From positions 21,996 through 85,995 of the forward strand of contig JAFRXK010000043.1 in assembly GCA_017442865.1 (NCBI GenBank): DNA of 64,000 bases, given 5' to 3'. Below, piece by piece: positions 1 to 6,467 of the stretch. Both the position numbers and the translations under genes were made by a program. Each line of letters opens with the position of its first letter. The first letter of the stretch is position 1. Origin of the DNA: Lachnospiraceae bacterium (GTDB lineage Bacteria > Bacillota > Clostridia > Lachnospirales > Lachnospiraceae). The notes below the pieces were generated by a model. That model was not told where the DNA came from, ran no database searches, and saw only the letters and a program-made list of their open reading frames with translations.

Positions 1-60
1 GTTTATGGGTTGTATAAACGCGAATATACAGCACTAAAAGAGTATGAAAAGACTATTTGA

Positions 61-834
61 AATAGATTTAAAAGACTAATCCGCGAAGTCAGGGAGGAAG
101 CTGGAATGGTCGTGATTCCGGAAAGTATCCGTGAATTTGGCAGTGTGCTTCGAAGGCAAAAGAGCGATAAGGCTGAGAATACCATTTTCGAACAGGAAAA
201 CTATTATTATTTCTGTGATGTGCAGGATGAACCGGTAGACCAGGAATTGGACGCTTATGAACAAAATGCGGAATTTGTTTTGCGGATTGTTGATATAGAT
301 ACTGCTATTAAGGCAAATGATATTTATACAAACAGTGACTTTTTTGATGAAGTAATGATAAAAAGAGAACTTCGTGTGCTGAGACTGCTTAAGATGTCAG
401 AAAGATGCGTGGATAATGAGATAAGGCTTGTCCCTTACTACAGAAATGATGAGGTATCACTTGCCTGGTATCAGGATTTAGATGTATGCAAGCAGGTTGA
501 TAATAGGGACGAGCCATATGACTTGGATCTTCTACATTGCATGTATGACTATCTTTGTAATCACGGTGCTTGCTACTACATTGAATACAATGGAGTATTG
601 GTGGGAGATGTTTCGCTCAGAGATAACGGCGAGGTTGCCATTGTTATTTGCAAAGAATATCAGAACAGACATATCGGAAGGCGTTGTATTGGAGAAATGC
701 TTAAATTGGCAAAGGAACTGGAAATGACCAAGGTGAAGGCCAATATCTATTCTTTCAATAAACAAAGTCAAAAAATGTTTGAATCAATAGGATTCAAAAG
801 TGCTGGTGATGAGTGGTTTGAATTAAATATTTAG
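61..834 (+). pseudogene. NUDIX-GNAT fusion, 5' end lost
   Basis: An open frame follows a TGA at 58-60; the first ATG is at 106. Translated from 61 it gives REVREEAG, the second half of a Nudix box, and then a typical NUDIX C-terminal part (YYYFCDV, FDEVMIKREL). From about residue 100 counted from ATG 106 there is a GNAT acetyltransferase domain with an acetyl-CoA loop of the type NRHIGRRCIG and a closing FESIGFKS. The first half of the Nudix box and the NUDIX N-terminus are missing, so the hydrolase half should be dead. The GNAT half looks intact and could be expressed from ATG 106. The sequence before the stop is not NUDIX-like, so the 5' part was lost rather than merely frameshifted. Substrates are unknown. 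Confidence 0.6.
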
Positions 835-1130
835 AACGCCCGAGTGCTCGATAATGATATGTCTCTATGTGAAAAAGCATTTCAACAGTCCGACTGCCCA
901 TGAGGGTTAATGTTGTGTTACCGTGAGATCTTTCCCTTGGTTTTTCACTTATCATTACTTGTAAAGCACTATGGGACGATATAACACAAGAGAAATCATA
1001 AGGGAAGGAAAAATAACAGCAAATTATGTATTTACAAGGGTTTGCGGATGATGAAATAACAAAATGTAATGAGTTATAATGTCCTGGGAATGGATTATTC
1101 ATAGTCGATATTTATAGGAGGTAGTTGATA
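835..1130. other. Intergenic stretch without recognised gene
   Basis: About 300 bases with no credible reading frame on either strand. An AGGAGG at 1117-1122 serves the next gene. I see no strong promoter or terminator. It may be decayed coding DNA, but I could not match it to a family. Confidence 0.4.
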
Positions 1131-1619
1131 ATGATACTTGTAATTGAAGGCTTGGCAATGTGCTTTATTTTACTGATTGTTTGCGTTATTGGTATTTCAA
1201 AAGATGGTCCGGTTGGCCTGGTGTGCTTTTACGAAAAAGACGTCCAAGAACGAGTTGTAGAATTGGGTCTAACTACAGAGAAACAAATCAGAAAGAGAAC
1301 TGTAATCGCTGCTATCGCAGTAACTTTACCAACGACAATTCTGATTCCATATATGGTTTATGGAATTAACGGTACGAAGGGATTTTGGTCGAGCTTTATT
1401 CAGATGGTAATCATTGCGTTGATATCAAACATCTTCGACCGCATCTTTATTGACTGGTATTGGGTGGGGAAAACTAATGCATGGATCATTCCGGGAACAG
1501 AAGATTTGAAACCTTATGTTCCGAGGAGTACAGCAATAAAAAAATGGTTTGGAACGCTGGTGGTTCATCCGCTTATTTTTGCTCTAATTGCATGGGTGAT
1601 GACACACTTTGGATTTTAG
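1131..1619 (+). CDS. Small integral membrane protein, unknown function
   Basis: This 162-residue protein has an N-terminal hydrophobic helix (roughly residues 3-23), two more hydrophobic stretches in the middle (roughly 62-85 and 88-105) and one at the C-terminus (roughly 140-160). Between them is a soluble segment with an aromatic DWYWVGKTNAW region. I chose ATG 1131 because AGGAGG (1117-1122) sits 8 bases before it; the in-frame TTG at 1125 would be too close. I do not recognise the family and assign no function. It stands alone between non-coding stretches, just before the first palindromic repeat. Confidence 0.65.
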   Translation: MILVIEGLAMCFILLIVCVIGISKDGPVGLVCFYEKDVQERVVELGLTTEKQIRKRTVIAAIAVTLPTTILIPYMVYGINGTKGFWSSFIQMVIIALISNIFDRIFIDWYWVGKTNAWIIPGTEDLKPYVPRSTAIKKWFGTLVVHPLIFALIAWVMTHFGF

Positions 1620-1628
1620 ATTGATAAC

Positions 1629-1796
1629 TTCAATTTTATCGCGGTGCGTTCATTCGCATTCCGCTACGCTGCATGCTCATGCGGCGCTGTCGCGCTATGT
1701 GACCCAAACGGAATGCACCTGCCTGTGAGCAAGCTCCTGGCAGTTGATTCCGTTCTGATCACGCACCGCTCGTAGAAACGCGCAAATTCCAATTTG
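1629..1796. repeat. 168-bp palindromic dispersed repeat, copy 1
   Basis: This is near-identical to 2374-2541 at a constant offset of 745. It has perfect 9-bp outer arms GCGGTGCGT (1641-1649) and ACGCACCGC (1761-1769). Inside, the arm GCATTCCG (1656-1663) can pair with CGGAATGC (1709-1716), and there is a smaller GAGC-AA-GCTC hairpin. It ends in AAATTCCAATTTG. It carries no reading frame. It resembles a MITE or an inter-cassette repeat; the class is unknown to me. Confidence 0.85.
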
Positions 1797-1852
1797 TCGA
1801 GTATATGTTATAGTTAGCTGAATTTGAAATTGTAGATGTAAAGGATATATAT

Positions 1853-2332
1853 ATGTTAGCAATAGAACAATCTGGAAATAAATTATTGGAGCTTATAGAA
1901 ATCAATGAAGATGATGCAGCTTTGCAGTTTTCGCCTATAACAGTCTGTCTGCTTGTTGTAAAAATAGGCAAAGATTATCTTATGGGATTCAATCATTGGC
2001 GAAAAGTGTGGGAGATATTTGGAGGATGTCCGGAGGAAGGAGAAACCATACGTGAGGCAATGGTACGAGAAGCTAAAGAGGAACTGGGGATTGAGTGTAC
2101 ACCTGAATGGTTAGGTCTTGCTCATTTTGAAATGCAGCCGGATTATTTTAGCAGTGTGGTACGTGAGGAGTATGGTGCAATATTTGGGATATCATTAGGC
2201 GAAGAATATTTGGAGAGAATTGAGGAATTACGAATAGATAGAGAGGAAATCGAAAGAATAGCTTTGTTAGGAAAGCTTTCTTCCAATGAAGAGATAAGAG
2301 AACTTGACAGAAAATTAACTGAATTCTATTAA
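1853..2332 (+). CDS. NUDIX hydrolase
   Basis: This 159-residue protein has a complete Nudix box beginning at GGCPEEGE and ending REAKEELGIE (about residues 57-80). That matches the G-x5-E-x7-RE-U-x-EE-x-G-U pattern that binds the metal and cleaves nucleoside-diphosphate-linked substrates. The substrate cannot be read from the sequence. AAAGGA lies about 8 bases before the ATG. The gene stands alone between the two copies of the palindromic repeat, as a cassette would. The N-terminal 25 residues come before the fold and are typical of NUDIX proteins of this length. Confidence 0.85.
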   Translation: MLAIEQSGNKLLELIEINEDDAALQFSPITVCLLVVKIGKDYLMGFNHWRKVWEIFGGCPEEGETIREAMVREAKEELGIECTPEWLGLAHFEMQPDYFSSVVREEYGAIFGISLGEEYLERIEELRIDREEIERIALLGKLSSNEEIRELDRKLTEFY

Positions 2333-2373
2333 GCTTATTTCAGAATGCAGTTAATTTCGGAGACGTGTAAAAA

Positions 2374-2541
2374 TTCAAGTTTATCGCGGTGCGTTCATTC
2401 GCATTCCGCTACGCTGCATGCTCATGCCGCGCTGTCGCGCTATGTGACCCAAACGGAATGCACCTGCCTGTGAGCAAGCTCCCGGCAGTTGATTCCATTC
2501 TGATTACGCACCGCTCGTAGAAACGCACAAATTCCAGTTTG
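2374..2541. repeat. 168-bp palindromic dispersed repeat, copy 2
   Basis: Second copy of the repeat at 1629-1796, differing at only a few bases. Outer arms GCGGTGCGT (2386-2394) and ACGCACCGC (2506-2514) are intact. Its two edges carry similar short sequences, AAATTCAAGTTTA on the left and AAATTCCAGTTTG on the right, which look like a target-site duplication. The next gene starts only 21 bases after it. Confidence 0.85.
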
Positions 2542-2562
2542 ATGATAAGGAGTAGTTTGAAT

Positions 2563-3051
2563 ATGAACTTTGAGATAAAGAAAATGGAATCTGATGAAGA
2601 GATTAAGGGGAAAGCGTATGTTCACTGGAAGTCATGGCAAGATGCCTACAAAGGAATTGTAGATCAGAATTACTTAGATTCATTGACTTTGGAAAAGTGT
2701 GAAGAAATCGCTTTCAAGTGGCCCAATAATCTCATAGTGGCCAAAGATGGTGACCGGGTAGTTGGATTTGTGGGTTACGGAAAATACCATGGTGAAGAAC
2801 TGGCTGAGACAGGTGAAATTTTTGCAATCTACATATTGGAAGAATATTATGATACCGGTGTTGGAAAAGCTCTGATGCAAGCTGGCATAGGTGAACTTGA
2901 TTATCCACAGATAGCTGTGTGGGTACTTAAGGATAATAAACGTGCAATCAGGTTTTATGAAAAATGTGGCTTTTGTCTTGACGGCCGAGAGGAAGAAATC
3001 AAACTTGCTTCTCCGATTGTTGAAGTCAGAATGATACTAAAAAATAAATAA
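2563..3051 (+). CDS. GNAT-family N-acetyltransferase
   Basis: This 162-residue protein has a GNAT fold. A central strand reads DRVVGFVGYGKY, followed by the acetyl-CoA loop region YYDTGVGKALMQ (about residues 95-110) and the C-terminal NKRAIRFYEKCGF motif. The acceptor is unknown. I prefer ATG 2563 because AAGGAG lies about 10 bases upstream; the earlier ATG at 2539 falls inside the palindromic repeat. The gene begins right after the second repeat copy and is followed by a broken NUDIX gene. Confidence 0.85.
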   Translation: MNFEIKKMESDEEIKGKAYVHWKSWQDAYKGIVDQNYLDSLTLEKCEEIAFKWPNNLIVAKDGDRVVGFVGYGKYHGEELAETGEIFAIYILEEYYDTGVGKALMQAGIGELDYPQIAVWVLKDNKRAIRFYEKCGFCLDGREEEIKLASPIVEVRMILKNK

Positions 3052-3085
3052 GACTCTCGGTATTTATGAAACGAGGATAGTTTAT

Positions 3086-3357
3086 ATGGAATATGATTGT
3101 GGATTTACCAATGACAATAAACGGTTCAGATATCGAGCAGATGCCATCATTGTTGAGGATAGGTGTGTGCTTTTTGCAGGAACTGCTAAAGATGATTATT
3201 ACTATTCTATAGGCGGAGCTGTACACATGGGAGAAACCGCTGAAGAGGCTGTAAAAAGAGAAGTATATGAGGAAACCCAACTTTTATGAAGGAATATCTC
3301 CAGAAAGAGCATAGTGGTGTAGAACATATAGTAACTGACGAAAGGAAACAGGGTTAG
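3086..3357 (+). pseudogene. NUDIX hydrolase with internal deletion
   Basis: The first frame (3086-3289) encodes 67 residues ending just after a good Nudix box (GGAVHMGETAEEAVKREVYE) and then stops. A second frame from ATG 3286 to TAG 3355-3357 encodes 23 residues ending HIVTDERKQG, which looks like the usual C-terminal tail of this NUDIX subfamily. The roughly 70 residues between the two parts are missing and the junction is out of frame. This reads as a single internal deletion in a once normal gene of about 150 codons. Confidence 0.7.
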
Positions 3358-3361
3358 AAAT

Positions 3362-3919
3362 ATGCAGGAAGGAATGAAATTTGTATTTCCTACTATGGAT
3401 TATAAAGATAAGGCAATTGAGTATATAAATGAGTTTTATGAATATGGATCGGAAATAAACGGAAGCGGCTCGCTTGATCGGTTTTTAAAAGAATCCACAT
3501 ATGAAAAGTGGCTGGACAAATTGGTAGGTGCCATGGATATAGCTAATCTGCAGGAACCGAAAGTGCCAGGCCTGACATATTTTTACGTTAGAGAAACAGA
3601 TGACAGAATCATCGGAATGATCAACATTCGTCTTGCTTTAAATGATTTCCTGCGTAAAGAAGGTGGCCATATCGGTTATTCTGTGAGACCGACCGAAAGA
3701 AGAAATGGCTATGGAACAGAGATGCTGACTGAAGGACTAAAAGTATGCAATAAAATAGGAATTCGTGAAGTTATGGTTTCCTGTGATAAAGAAAACCTTG
3801 CTTCAGCTGGAGTAATTAAGAACTGTGGTGGATTGTTGAAAGAAGAATTCTATAGTCAGACTTATGGCGAAGTGTTACAGATGTATGTAATAAAACTTGA
3901 GAAATGTTGGAGTGAATAA
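3362..3919 (+). CDS. GNAT-family N-acetyltransferase (Acetyltransf_3 type)
   Basis: This 185-residue protein has a long N-terminal helical part, then the GNAT core with DDRIIGMINIRLALN (about residues 80-95). The acyl-CoA loop region RPTERRNGYGTEM is at about 115-128, and the closing motif SAGVIKNCGGL follows. The layout fits acetyltransferases resembling the ribosomal-protein modifiers, but the acceptor is unknown. It begins five bases after the broken NUDIX tail. Its stop shares one base with the ATG of the next fragment. Confidence 0.85.
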   Translation: MQEGMKFVFPTMDYKDKAIEYINEFYEYGSEINGSGSLDRFLKESTYEKWLDKLVGAMDIANLQEPKVPGLTYFYVRETDDRIIGMINIRLALNDFLRKEGGHIGYSVRPTERRNGYGTEMLTEGLKVCNKIGIREVMVSCDKENLASAGVIKNCGGLLKEEFYSQTYGEVLQMYVIKLEKCWSE

Positions 3920-4062
3920 TGATTTTATACCACTATTATGACAAGAAAACGGGTCCTTATAAAAATTTGTCCGACCTTAGCGAGGAAGAAGCAAATAGTA
4001 TTCTGCAAAGGAAAAATCCTGTTTGTCGAAGTAAATTAAGATCCCGAAAAAAAGGGGTATGA
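3919..4062 (+). pseudogene. Truncated remnant of a conserved hypothetical gene
   Basis: A 47-codon frame starts MILYHYYDKKTGPYKNLSDL and stops after a short basic tail. The opening resembles the N-terminus of a longer clostridial hypothetical family (about 170-200 residues) that I recall only by its start. The sequence loses that resemblance after about 35 residues, so I call it a C-terminally deleted remnant. It overlaps the previous stop codon by one base. No function is assigned. Confidence 0.45.
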
Positions 4063-4074
4063 TGAGGTAAAGAT

Positions 4075-4545
4075 ATGTCAAAAGTATCTAAGAAAAAGAA
4101 GAAGGAAAAACCGACCGAGGTTCCTTCGGAATACACAGAAGGCACACTACGTTTCAAGTCAGGCGCGGGATGGAAAGCCTGCTATGATAGCGAAAGAGAG
4201 CTTTATACAGCAGAAGCCTATTTGGCAGGTTACTATGATCTATATGAGATCAACGAAGAGATATTCCAAAAACTGAAAAAGAAAGGCATGACGCGAAGAG
4301 ACGCGCATGAACTGATCATCACCGGCAGGCACCTTTATAAAAGTGTAAGCGACAAAGGCGGTTCATACGATATAGCACTCGACGAAAACTACGCTTCGCT
4401 CTGTCCATGGGCAGATGTGCAGAAGACCGGGAAAATGTGGGAGCCGGAGCTGACCGATCTGGCGGTGGCTGTCTTTGATTCCGAGAAGTCAAACCGTGAG
4501 CAAAGACTGAATAAACAAAATAGCAAAGATGATACTAACCCGTGA
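4075..4545 (+). CDS. Conserved-looking hypothetical protein
   Basis: This 156-residue soluble protein has a lysine-rich N-terminus (residues 2-12), then a compact acidic, aromatic domain containing FKSGAGWKACYD and a helical RRDAHELIITGRHLYKS segment. I see no signal peptide, membrane segment or known catalytic motif. Local GC is higher than in the neighbouring small genes, hinting at a different origin. A GAGG precedes the ATG by about 9 bases. Its last codons and stop lie inside a remnant of the palindromic repeat edge (4542-4578), so the C-terminus may have been altered by that element. Confidence 0.6.
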   Translation: MSKVSKKKKKEKPTEVPSEYTEGTLRFKSGAGWKACYDSERELYTAEAYLAGYYDLYEINEEIFQKLKKKGMTRRDAHELIITGRHLYKSVSDKGGSYDIALDENYASLCPWADVQKTGKMWEPELTDLAVAVFDSEKSNREQRLNKQNSKDDTNP

Positions 4546-4578
4546 TTCCGGCAAATTCCAGTTTGTAAAGCATAATAA
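4542..4578. repeat. Remnant of the palindromic repeat's right edge
   Basis: The sequence GATTCCG directly joined to GCAAATTCCAGTTTG matches two separated parts of the 168-bp repeat's right half, as if the part between them had been deleted. The stretch at 4553-4578 also matches 6001-6026 at 22 of 26 positions. Confidence 0.6.
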
Positions 4579-4626
4579 CTATATATTTTTATTTGTTTAT
4601 ATAGAAATTACAGGAGAATGGTACAT

Positions 4627-4977
4627 ATGAATGAAGATATTAAAAGTTATATTGAAAAATATTCAGACCAAATCAACAAGTTATTTGTCAAGCTAAGAAC
4701 ATTAATTTATGATAGTGTCTCACAGAACATTGAAGAAAAGTTATGGGTGAAGCTACCCAGCTATTATATAGGAGAGAATTTTGTGAGACTGATTCCGTTT
4801 AAAGACCATATTAATATAGAGGCAGAAGCAGTAAGCAGATATAAAAGTGAACTAAGCAGCTTTAAGATTACGCCAAAGGGCATGCTGCAAATATATTTAA
4901 ATCAGGATGTACATGATGATATATTCGTGAAGATATTTAGGAAAACGCTGCTAGGTTTAAATGTGAAGATAAGCTGA
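4627..4977 (+). CDS. DUF1801-family protein
   Basis: This 116-residue protein resembles the DUF1801 (YdhG-like) family. It has a helical start (KSYIEKYSDQINKLFVKLR), the strand KLWVKLPSYYIGENFVRLIPF, and a late segment ITPKGMLQIYLNQDV that fits the family's two-layer fold. The biochemical role of DUF1801 is not established. AGGAG lies 10 bases before ATG 4627; the upstream ATG at 4618 would leave almost no spacer. It stands as a single gene after a remnant of the palindromic repeat. Confidence 0.7.
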   Translation: MNEDIKSYIEKYSDQINKLFVKLRTLIYDSVSQNIEEKLWVKLPSYYIGENFVRLIPFKDHINIEAEAVSRYKSELSSFKITPKGMLQIYLNQDVHDDIFVKIFRKTLLGLNVKIS

Positions 4978-5134
4978 TAGTATACATAAAACAGAGAAAA
5001 AACAGTTAGAATTGTTTTATGGGTTGTTTATATACTTTAGATACTGCTACAATAAATTTACGTCTGTTTGACGAATAAATCAAAGAAAGGATAAGTGTGA
5101 AGATTTATGTTTAATAAGAAGGAGACCTTGGTTG

Positions 5135-5189
5135 CATAGCGGTGGCTATGTAAGCTGATTTAGCATTATATAGCCGTCGCTTTCCTATG
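5135..5189 (+). promoter_or_regulatory. Structured leader hairpin before CD3324-like gene
   Basis: A long imperfect hairpin forms from CATAG (5135-5139) with CTATG (5185-5189) and CGGTGGCTAT (5140-5149) with ATAGCCGTCG (5170-5179, two G-U pairs). A small GCT-GATTT-AGC hairpin can form in the loop. It lies 31 bases before the ATG and has no T-run, so it is more likely a leader or operator than a terminator. The remainder of 4978-5219 shows nothing else I can name. Confidence 0.55.
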
Positions 5190-5219
5190 GGTCAAATACA
5201 ATAATATAGGAGGGCAATC

Positions 5220-5531
5220 ATGGGCTATATCAAAGCAGAAGATGTCTTGCCGGCTGAGGTTCTTGCATTGGTTCAGCAATATATTGAGGGTCAAACGCTT
5301 TATATTCCTAAGAAGAATTCCATACGTAAGAAATGGGGATCATTAAGTGGTACAAGAGAATCGCTTGAATATCGTAACAGACAAATCTACATGGATTATA
5401 AAGCAGGGGAAGAAATCAAAGATCTTACTGAAAAATATTTTCTTTCAGTAAAGAGTATTCAAAAGATTATTAGCAATTATGATACCTTCTGGAATGAAGA
5501 AAATACAGGAGGATTTTTGGATGAACCGTGA
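5220..5531 (+). CDS. CD3324-family helix-turn-helix (Mor-like) regulator
   Basis: This 103-residue protein matches the CD3324 family layout. It starts MGYIKAEDVLPAEVLALVQQ, continues with YIPKKNSIRKKWG, and ends in a Mor/sigma-like helix-turn-helix (residues about 65-90, LTEKYFLSVKSIQKII). Such proteins are thought to bind DNA; targets are unknown. AGGAGG precedes the ATG. It overlaps the start of the next gene by 11 bases, so the two are probably translationally coupled. The structured leader upstream suggests post-transcriptional or operator control. Confidence 0.8.
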   Translation: MGYIKAEDVLPAEVLALVQQYIEGQTLYIPKKNSIRKKWGSLSGTRESLEYRNRQIYMDYKAGEEIKDLTEKYFLSVKSIQKIISNYDTFWNEENTGGFLDEP

Positions 5532-5946
5532 GAATAAGAGGAAGACATATCAAAAAGATTATTATAAAACCAACGCGTGCAATGAAATATTTATTTGCAA
5601 ACTATGTGGGAGAGAGGTTGTGCCGGAGGGTGCAGGCAGCGACCATAGAAATCATTGTCCTAACTGCCTGACAAGTCTCCATGTTGATGAGAGACCGGGA
5701 GACAGGAGGAGCGATTGTGGAGGATATATGGAACCTGTATCTGTCTGGGTAAAAAAGAATGGCGAGTGGGCAATAATTCATCGATGTAAGCAATGTGGTA
5801 AGCTTAATGCAAATCGAATTGCGGCGGATGACAATCCAATGAAACTGATGTCGCTGGCTATGAAGCCGGTTGCATCACCTCCGTTTCCTTTAGAACGAAT
5901 TGAGGAGCTGACGAAGCTGATGGGTGGAGACGGAGAATTAAATTGA
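5521..5946 (+). CDS. RNHCP domain zinc-ribbon protein
   Basis: This 141-residue protein carries two C-x2-C pairs early (CKLCG and HRNHCPNC, the latter giving the RNHCP name) and another pair later (RCKQCGK). It is most likely a small zinc-binding protein. The start is ATG 5521: AGGAGG at 5507-5512 gives 8 bases of spacing and the protein begins with the family's usual basic N-terminus. The gene overlaps the CD3324-like regulator by 11 bases. Function is unknown, although RNHCP proteins are often found in variable regions of gut clostridia. Confidence 0.8.
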   Translation: MNRENKRKTYQKDYYKTNACNEIFICKLCGREVVPEGAGSDHRNHCPNCLTSLHVDERPGDRRSDCGGYMEPVSVWVKKNGEWAIIHRCKQCGKLNANRIAADDNPMKLMSLAMKPVASPPFPLERIEELTKLMGGDGELN

Positions 5947-6000
5947 TGATTTTAAGTAGTGGAGGCCGATTTATCAGTATTGATGTATCGGCTTCTTTCT

Positions 6001-6026
6001 AAAATCCAATTTATAAAACATAATAA
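6001..6026. repeat. Second remnant of the repeat-edge motif
   Basis: AAAATCCAATTTATAAAACA plus six further bases matches 4553-4578 at 22 of 26 positions, and its first part matches the right edges of the two 168-bp repeats. It lies downstream of the RNHCP gene where a cassette boundary would be expected. Confidence 0.5.
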
Positions 6027-6125
6027 AATCAGGCTTTTTAAGAGAGACGAAGTTAGTTTAAAAACCATATTAACTGTAATGTAAAGATTAAGATAAATTT
6101 ACACAGCCGATATCGATATAATGCA

Positions 6126-6154
6126 TTGACATTATAAAAAAGTTATGATAAAAT
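6126..6154 (+). promoter_or_regulatory. Sigma-A promoter of the thrS T-box unit
   Basis: TTGACA (6126-6131), a 17-base spacer and TAAAAT (6149-6154) precede the T-box leader by about 20 bases. Confidence 0.65.
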
Positions 6155-6171
6155 CCTTTCCAATAACATAA

Positions 6172-6418
6172 GAAAAGCGATGACGGAAAAGAGTAGTTTA
6201 GTTGGAAACATCCAGAGAGAACAGTATTTGGTGGAAGCTGTTTATGTGGAAAGTAGACGAAAACCATTCCAGAGCTGTAATGCTGAAATAGTGTAAGTGT
6301 TACCGTACGCCTGCGTTAAAGGATAGGATTTGATTGAATCTGAAGTGAAAAGTTAAGGTGGAACCGTGCTAAATGCACCCTTAGGACTATATTACTATGG
6401 TCTTTTGGGTGCTTTTCT
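6172..6418 (+). promoter_or_regulatory. T-box riboswitch controlling thrS
   Basis: The T-box core AAGGTGGAACCGTG lies at 6355-6368. It is followed by a terminator whose arms (GCACCC...GGGTGC, 6375-6412) end in a T-rich stretch. Upstream is a long stem I region. An ACC triplet at 6263-6265 (within AAACCATTCC) is a plausible threonine specifier, which fits the downstream synthetase. Binding of uncharged tRNA-Thr would favour the antiterminator and allow thrS expression. Confidence 0.9.
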
Positions 6419-6467
6419 TATGTTGTTTCAAAAATGGTGAAGAATTAAAAGAAAGGAGCAACAAATT

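Noticed and set aside
1629..1796. Integron attC site
   Set aside because: Size and folding would fit, but I find no GTTRRRY/RYYYAAC boxes, no polarity of cassettes and no integron integrase. I keep it as a cassette-like repeat only.
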